Assembly: GCA_045656005.1 (NCBI GenBank)
Contig: JAZOQG010000055.1
Span: forward strand, 1 to 9,765
Reading direction: 5' to 3'
Origin: JAZNQN01 sp045656005
GTDB lineage: Bacteria > Bacillota > Clostridia > UMGS1883 > UMGS1540
Length of the DNA: 9,765 nucleotides
Position numbers and translations under genes: made by a program. This document shows, piece by piece, positions 5,399 to 9,765 of this stretch (the first letter of the stretch is position 1; the number at the start of each line of letters is the position of its first letter). Under the pieces are notes generated by a model that saw only the letters and a list, made by a program, of their open reading frames with translations, searched no databases and had not been told where the DNA came from.

Positions 5399-7207
5399 AT
5401 GAAAAAAGAAAACATAAGAAATATTGCAATAGTTGCCCACGTTGACCACGGAAAAACAACTTTGGTTGACGCAATGCTCAAGGAAAGCGGTGTATATCGT
5501 GAGAATGAGCAAATTGAAGAAAGAGTTATGGATTCGGGTGACATAGAAAAAGAGAGGGGTATTACAATCCTTGCAAAAAACACTTCTCTCATGTACGGCG
5601 ACACAAAAATAAACATTGTTGACACCCCCGGTCACGCAGATTTTGGCGGAGAGGTTGAAAGAAGTCTTAAAATGGCAGACGGTATCCTGCTTCTGGTTGA
5701 TGCCTTCGAAGGATGTATGCCGCAGACAAGATTTGTTCTTAAAAAGGCTTTGGCACTTAATTTAAAGCCTATTGTTGTAGTAAATAAAATTGACAGACCA
5801 AACGCAAGACCCTATGAAGTTATTGATGAGGTTTTGGAGCTTTTGATTGACCTTGATGCAACAGATGAACAGCTTGACTCTCCCGTTGTTTACGCATCTG
5901 CAAGAGAAGGATATGCATCAATAAATCCCGATGCGAGAGAAGGGAACCTCACTCCCCTTTTAGACCTTATTGTTGAAACCATTCCATGTCCGAAAGGCGA
6001 GGAATACGGTGAGTTTCAGATGCTGGTATCGAATATAGACTATGATGAATACACAGGAAGAATTGCCATAGGTAAAATTGAGAGAGGAAGCGTAAAACTT
6101 AATATGCCCGTAACAGTCTGCAAGACTGACGGCACTTTCGGCAACGGCAAAATCACAAAACTTTACACATATGAAAACCTTGGCAAAGCGGTAACAGAAA
6201 GTGCATCTGTTGGTGACATCGTGGCACTTTCAGGTCTTCCCGATATAAATATAGGTGAAACTATTTGTTCTCCTGCTGCCCCCGAGGCACTTCCCTTTGT
6301 TGAAATAGACCGTCCTGTTCTTTCCATGACTTTCAGCGTAAATGATAGTCCCTTTGCAGGAAAAGATGGCGATTACGTAACAAGCCGTCACCTTCGTGAC
6401 AGGCTTTATAAAGAGCTTCTTTCAAACATCTCTCTTGACGTGCAGGATACAGACTCAACAGAAGCCTTTACAGTTTCCGGAAGAGGCGAACTGCATCTTT
6501 CGGTTCTTATTGAAAACATGCGCCGTGAAGGATATGAATTTCAGGTTTCAAAACCGGTTGTAATTAATAAAACGATTGATGGTATAATTTGCGAGCCTAT
6601 TGAGCATCTTACAATTGACGTACCTGATGAATATACAGGTGCAGTTATGGAAGGTGTCGGCATAAGAAAAGCAGAGCTTCTCAATATGACACCTGCAGCA
6701 GGCGGATTTACACGTCTTGAATTTAAAATTCCCGCAAGAGGTCTTGTAGGCTACCGTGATAAGCTTTTAACAGAAACAAGAGGTACATGTGTTATAAATC
6801 ATGTTTTTGACTCCTATGAGCCATATAAAGGTGATATTCCAACCCGTTCCCGCGGTTCCCTCGTTGCATTTGAAGAAGGTGAAGCAGTTTCCTACGGGAT
6901 TTTCGGAGCTCAAGAACGTGGTACCATGTTTATAAAACCTGGCGATAAGGTTTATGAAGGCATGGTTGTAGGCGAAAATGCAAGGCTTGAGGATATCGTT
7001 GTAAATGTTTGTAAAAGAAAGCAGGCAACAAACATGCGTGCATCAGGAAGCGATGAGGCGCTCCGTCTCACACCTCCCAGAAATATGAGCCTTGAGCAGT
7101 GCATAGACTTTATAGGTGATGATGAACTTCTTGAAGTAACTCCAACATCACTTCGAATAAGAAAGAAAATACTCCGAGCAGATATAAGACTTAAAAAGAA
7201 AAAATAA
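5399..7207 (+). CDS. typA: Translational GTPase TypA/BipA
   Basis: This 602-residue protein has the translational GTPase core: G1 AHVDHGKT at 13-20, G2 RGITI at 53-57, G3 DTPGH at 75-79, G4 NKID at 129-132 and G5 SAR at 167-169. EF-G-like beta-barrel and alpha/beta domains follow, then the BipA-specific C-terminus with CKRKQATNMRASGSDEALRL and FIGDDELLEVTP. BipA binds the 70S/50S ribosome and supports large-subunit assembly and growth under cold or stress. The length is normal. The ATG at 5399 matches the family N-terminus MKKENIRNIAIVAHVDHG; the frame is open upstream to 5342, but that stretch lies in the fold-back element. The Shine-Dalgarno AGAAAGG (5378-5384) is 14 nt from the start, which is long and probably weak. 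murI follows after 16 nt in the same operon. Confidence 0.96.
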   Translation: MKKENIRNIAIVAHVDHGKTTLVDAMLKESGVYRENEQIEERVMDSGDIEKERGITILAKNTSLMYGDTKINIVDTPGHADFGGEVERSLKMADGILLLVDAFEGCMPQTRFVLKKALALNLKPIVVVNKIDRPNARPYEVIDEVLELLIDLDATDEQLDSPVVYASAREGYASINPDAREGNLTPLLDLIVETIPCPKGEEYGEFQMLVSNIDYDEYTGRIAIGKIERGSVKLNMPVTVCKTDGTFGNGKITKLYTYENLGKAVTESASVGDIVALSGLPDINIGETICSPAAPEALPFVEIDRPVLSMTFSVNDSPFAGKDGDYVTSRHLRDRLYKELLSNISLDVQDTDSTEAFTVSGRGELHLSVLIENMRREGYEFQVSKPVVINKTIDGIICEPIEHLTIDVPDEYTGAVMEGVGIRKAELLNMTPAAGGFTRLEFKIPARGLVGYRDKLLTETRGTCVINHVFDSYEPYKGDIPTRSRGSLVAFEEGEAVSYGIFGAQERGTMFIKPGDKVYEGMVVGENARLEDIVVNVCKRKQATNMRASGSDEALRLTPPRNMSLEQCIDFIGDDELLEVTPTSLRIRKKILRADIRLKKKK

Positions 7208-7223
7208 TCAAAGGGTGAGGCAT

Positions 7224-8012
7224 ATGAAAATTGCTTTTTACGACAGCGGCATAGGCGGACTTTCTGTTTTAAATCATGCGATGCGTGTTTTGCCAAATGA
7301 AGAATATCTTTATTTTGCCGATACGGATAATGTCCCCTACGGAACAAAAACAAAAGAAGAAATACTTTCCTTTGCTGATGAAGCAGTTTCGTTTATGGTA
7401 GATAAAGGTGTAAAAGCAATTGTCATTGCCTGCAACACGGCAACAAGTGTCTCTATAAAATATCTGCGCGAAAAGTTTTCTGTTCCGATACTCGGAATGG
7501 AGCCTGCAGTAAAGCCTGCAGTTTTGTCAGGTACAGAAAAAAAGGTTTTGGTAACTGCAACACCTCTTACAGTAAAAGGTGAAAAACTCAAAAATCTTAT
7601 AGAAGAAATCGATGGAGAGAAATTTTGCGACCTTCTTCCCCTTCCGCGACTTGTAAACTTTGCAGAAAATATGGAGTTTAATTCTCCTAAGGTAAGAGAG
7701 TATCTCCAAAATGAGCTTTCTGGATATAACCTTTCAGAATACTCACATATAGTTCTCGGTTGCACACACTTTAATTATTTTAAAGAGGCACTATGCGATG
7801 TATTACCAAGCGGAATAGAATTTATAGGCGGTATGCGGGGAACTGTTTCACATCTTAAAAATACACTTCTGGATCAAAACTTGCTCGAAAACAATAACCT
7901 TTCCGTTGACTACTACTATTCGAAACGATATGTCAGCGATAAAGAAAATCTTGAAAAAATAAAGATTTATCATAATTGGCTTGATAAGATGTATTTAATT
8001 GACAGAACTTGA
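7224..8012 (+). CDS. murI: Glutamate racemase (divergent C-terminal half)
   Basis: The 262-residue protein shows the Asp/Glu racemase pattern: FYDSGIGGLSV with Asp7, NVPYGTK at 36-42, and catalytic Cys70 in VIACNTATS with Cys180 in VLGCTHF. MurI interconverts L- and D-glutamate to supply D-Glu for peptidoglycan. The ATG at 7224 is preferred because AGGGTG lies 6 nt upstream; an in-frame GTG at 7215 would overlap that site. The second half departs from the usual pattern: GCTHFNYF replaces the common GCTHYPLL, and FIGGMRG stands where most MurI proteins have a D-S/P-x motif. Both catalytic cysteines are intact, so racemase activity is likely, but it could be a paralogue with altered regulation or substrate. 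It is the last gene of the typA operon, followed by a terminator. Confidence 0.88.
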   Translation: MKIAFYDSGIGGLSVLNHAMRVLPNEEYLYFADTDNVPYGTKTKEEILSFADEAVSFMVDKGVKAIVIACNTATSVSIKYLREKFSVPILGMEPAVKPAVLSGTEKKVLVTATPLTVKGEKLKNLIEEIDGEKFCDLLPLPRLVNFAENMEFNSPKVREYLQNELSGYNLSEYSHIVLGCTHFNYFKEALCDVLPSGIEFIGGMRGTVSHLKNTLLDQNLLENNNLSVDYYYSKRYVSDKENLEKIKIYHNWLDKMYLIDRT

Positions 8013-8018
8013 AAAACC

Positions 8019-8054
8019 AAAAGGCAGAAAAGATTAGTCTCGTTTCTGCCTTTT
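8019..8054. terminator. Bidirectional intrinsic terminator
   Basis: AAAAGGCAGAAA (8019-8030) and TTTCTGCCTTTT (8043-8054) form a perfect 12-bp stem with a 12-nt loop. It sits between murI (plus strand, ending at 8012) and the stalk/NPCBM gene (minus strand, ending at 8091). The A/T flanks give a U tract on both strands, so it can end both convergent transcripts. Confidence 0.88.
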
Positions 8055-8090
8055 ATAATTGAATTATTCCCTCTGTTGCATAAAGCCTGA

Positions 8091-8768
8091 TTATTCAACC
8101 GTTATATTTGCTATACCAATATGACCGGTTCCATTAACTACAATATCCAGATAGTTGGCGTCGGAAACAGGAAAACGTACTTTAACGGGAGCATCGCCCG
8201 GCCAGAGCTTTACTTCTTTTATCTGTAATCCATTAATAAAAAAAGAAACAGATTTACTTAAATTTTCATAACCTGCATGTCCAACCACGCACTCAACAAT
8301 CCAGTTACTGGTATCAATTGCGTATGCTGCCGAAGAGTTATAGCTTTCCATTACAATACCATTAGTATACTTTTTGCCCGACATAAGAAAGCTCTCGCCA
8401 TTGCTTGCATAATATTCCTTGCATGTGCCCTTTGTTTCTAACAACCCACATTCTTCTATTAAGTAATTCTGACCTTGGCTTTGCTCGTCCCACAAATAAA
8501 CGCTTTTGGTATCACCATCCCAATTTACCTGCATGTCCGCCAAGGAGGCAGTAGCACGCACGGGTAGATAGGTTGTGTTGTTATAAATAAACGGTTCAAT
8601 ACTGTTTCCGTTTGCATCTTTCAATTCGCATAGCTCATTATCTTTATAAACCTTTATATTGTCAAAAAAAATCTCAACAATATTTGAACCTGTTGACGCA
8701 AGTACTCCACCTGTAACTATAGAGCCGATTAATAATCCTGCAATTAATCCCTGTAACCTTTTTTTCAT
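8091..8768 (-). CDS. Secreted stalk-domain protein with NPCBM-like carbohydrate-binding domain
   Basis: The 225-residue product starts with a signal peptide: the basic MKKR, a hydrophobic run at 8-20, and a likely cut after Ala24 in GVLA-ST. Residues about 30-95 resemble the copper-amine-oxidase N-terminal or stalk domain, with its hallmark NTTYLPVRATASLADMQVNWD. Residues about 106-225 resemble an NPCBM/NEW2 domain (KYTNGIVMESYNSSAAYAI, VECVVGHAG, SVSFFINGLQIKEVKLWPG), a beta-sandwich associated with glycan binding. There is no catalytic domain, lipobox, LPxTG or membrane anchor, so it is probably released or held by glycan binding. The ATG at 8768 has AAGGAGG 8 nt upstream. A longer frame to 8831 is ruled out because it would run through the promoter. 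It is a single-gene unit with its own promoter and terminator. The biological role is unknown. Confidence 0.83.
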   Translation of the reverse strand: MKKRLQGLIAGLLIGSIVTGGVLASTGSNIVEIFFDNIKVYKDNELCELKDANGNSIEPFIYNNTTYLPVRATASLADMQVNWDGDTKSVYLWDEQSQGQNYLIEECGLLETKGTCKEYYASNGESFLMSGKKYTNGIVMESYNSSAAYAIDTSNWIVECVVGHAGYENLSKSVSFFINGLQIKEVKLWPGDAPVKVRFPVSDANYLDIVVNGTGHIGIANITVE

Positions 8769-8802
8769 CTGAAAGTCCTCCTTAAATAATAATCGCAACA
8801 CT

Positions 8803-8831
8803 ATAATATCATACTCCGATATGAACGTCAA
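8803..8831 (-). promoter_or_regulatory. Promoter of the stalk/NPCBM gene
   Basis: On the minus strand TTGACG (8831-8826), a 17-nt spacer and TATTAT (8808-8803) are present, with a TGA extension before the -10. The predicted start near 8796 gives a leader of about 28 nt that contains the strong AAGGAGG site. Confidence 0.82.
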
Positions 8832-8879
8832 TATATCATTACAGAATTTTGTAATTTTGACTAATACAATGACATAAAG

Positions 8880-8914
8880 AAAAAACCATTCGCTGTATTA
8901 GCGAATGGTTTTTT
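8880..8914. terminator. Intrinsic terminator downstream of glutamate dehydrogenase
   Basis: AAAAAACCATTCGC (8880-8893) and GCGAATGGTTTTTT (8901-8914) form a perfect 14-bp stem with a 7-nt loop. The core is 8 bp, with A/T flanks that give six U residues on either strand. It lies about 80 nt beyond the glutamate dehydrogenase stop codon and upstream of the next gene's promoter, so it insulates the two minus-strand genes. Confidence 0.88.
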
Positions 8915-8992
8915 AATAAACATAACACAAACAACATTTAATAAATTCAATTTACTTCTTTTGCGTTCAATGTTGTTTTATCAGACCGTAAA

Positions 8993-9765
8993 TCAGCAGA
9001 TTCCCTGTGCCATCATAGCCTCTGCAACCTTCTTAAATCCTGCAATGTTAGCACCTGCAACAAGGTTATATCCAAGACCAAATTCTTCTGATGCAGCAGC
9101 AGCACTGTCATGAATGTTAACCATAATGTTTTCAAGCTGTGCATAAACCTGGTCTGGTGAGAATACTGTGTGACCTGCGTTTTGTCCCATTTCGATACAT
9201 GAGCAAGCAACACCGCCTGCGTTTGCAGCTTTTGAAGGACCTATTACAACGCCGTTTTCTGCAAGATATGCCATAGCATCATTTGTGGTAGGCATGTTTG
9301 AACCTTCGCAAAGGAACTTACAACCATTTTTAACCATCATTTCTGCTTCTTTCATTGTGATTTCATTCTGTGTTGCACAAGGAATGTACAAATCAGCTTT
9401 AACACCCCATGGTTTTTCACCCGGGAAGAATTTAGCATTCGGGAACTTTTCAGCGTAAGGTGAGCAGATGTTTTTGCCAGACGCACGAAGCTCTAACATA
9501 AAGTCTTCTTTTTCGCCTGCTGTTACGCCGTCTGGGTCATATATGTAACCATCGGGACCTGAAATTGTGATAACCTTTGCACCAAGCTGGTTGAGTTTTC
9601 TAACTGTTCCCCAGGAAACGTTACCAAAACCGGAAACTACAACTTCCTTGCCACGGAGTTCTTCACCGAAATGCTTGAGCATTTCTCTTGCAAAGAATAC
9701 GATACCATAGCCTGTAGCTTCTGTTCTTCCGTTGAGACCGCCGTATGAAAGACCTTTACCTGTGA
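8993..9765 (-). CDS. gdhA: Glutamate dehydrogenase, hexameric, C-terminal part (NAD-type signature)
   Basis: The frame enters from the right edge and gives the last 256 residues of a protein normally about 445 long. The earlier residues, including the catalytic Lys, lie outside the window. It begins in the GKGLSYGG...RTEATGYG segment at the domain boundary. The Rossmann domain follows with SGFGNVSWG, then CATQNE, EGSNMPTTN, KAANAGGV, GYNLVAGANI and the terminal AMMAQGIC. The enzyme interconverts glutamate with 2-oxoglutarate plus ammonium. Blocks such as SGPDGYIYDP, FFPGEKPWG and AAAASEEFGLGYNLVAGANI nearly match the Clostridium symbiosum enzyme. Its coenzyme site has Phe in GFGN and Pro-Asp in GPDG, as in the NAD+-dependent type, rather than the Ser-rich site of E. 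coli GdhA. A terminator lies about 80 nt downstream. The upstream control region is not in the window. Confidence 0.95.
   Translation of the reverse strand, partial: TGKGLSYGGLNGRTEATGYGIVFFAREMLKHFGEELRGKEVVVSGFGNVSWGTVRKLNQLGAKVITISGPDGYIYDPDGVTAGEKEDFMLELRASGKNICSPYAEKFPNAKFFPGEKPWGVKADLYIPCATQNEITMKEAEMMVKNGCKFLCEGSNMPTTNDAMAYLAENGVVIGPSKAANAGGVACSCIEMGQNAGHTVFSPDQVYAQLENIMVNIHDSAAAASEEFGLGYNLVAGANIAGFKKVAEAMMAQGIC

Noticed and set aside
5235..5474. 79-codon minus-strand frame over the fold-back element and the typA start
   Set aside because: It runs antisense into typA, has no ribosome binding site, and shares the same palindromic coding illusion.
8769..8831. Longer N-terminus of the stalk/NPCBM protein
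   Set aside because: It would begin at the -35 box of the gene's own promoter and would bury the signal peptide.
8929..8978. 10-bp inverted repeat AAACAACATT / AATGTTGTTT after the glutamate dehydrogenase gene
   Set aside because: It is AT-rich with a 30-nt loop and no U tract; the nearby hairpin at 8880-8914 is a far better terminator.

Overview
The window looks like a chromosomal segment of a low-to-moderate-GC anaerobic Firmicute, most likely a member of the Clostridia. The support is AGGAGG-type Shine-Dalgarno sites, sigma-A promoters close to consensus, the rplU-prp-rpmA-obg-nadD order, an L27 with the Firmicute-type cleavable N-terminus next to its protease Prp, and a glutamate dehydrogenase strongly resembling the Clostridium symbiosum enzyme. 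No tRNA, rRNA, CRISPR array, transposase or phage gene was seen.

Positions 1-2414 (minus strand) hold the ribosome-assembly operon: an extended -10 promoter, an L21-type autoregulatory leader, rplU, prp, rpmA, an intrinsic hairpin that probably acts as a leaky terminator, obg, and the first nine codons of what is most likely nadD. Prp removes the N-terminal extension of L27, so protease and substrate are cotranscribed.

Positions 2433-5017 (minus strand) hold a two-gene operon under a perfect TTGACA-17-TATAAT promoter. It encodes an SDR oxidoreductase related to sorbitol-6-phosphate dehydrogenase, fused behind a degenerate class II aldolase-like domain, followed 11 nt later by a PHP-domain metallo-phosphoesterase. 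A role in sugar or polyol phosphate metabolism is inferred; the substrate is unknown. Its 3' end runs directly into the rplU promoter with no visible terminator.

Positions 5056-8054 (plus strand) hold a divergent promoter, a 275-bp fold-back element (5101-5375) that should be transcribed as the 5' leader, then typA/bipA and murI (glutamate racemase), closed by a bidirectional terminator. The fold-back element has 26-bp terminal inverted repeats (24 matched) and two internal arms that nest into a three-way junction. It is the most unusual object in the window.

Positions 8091-9765 (minus strand) hold a secreted protein with a stalk domain and an NPCBM-like domain under its own promoter, a terminator, and the C-terminal 256 codons of a glutamate dehydrogenase whose coenzyme-site residues suggest NAD+ use. 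Apart from the typA leader, the content is housekeeping or ordinary accessory metabolism.
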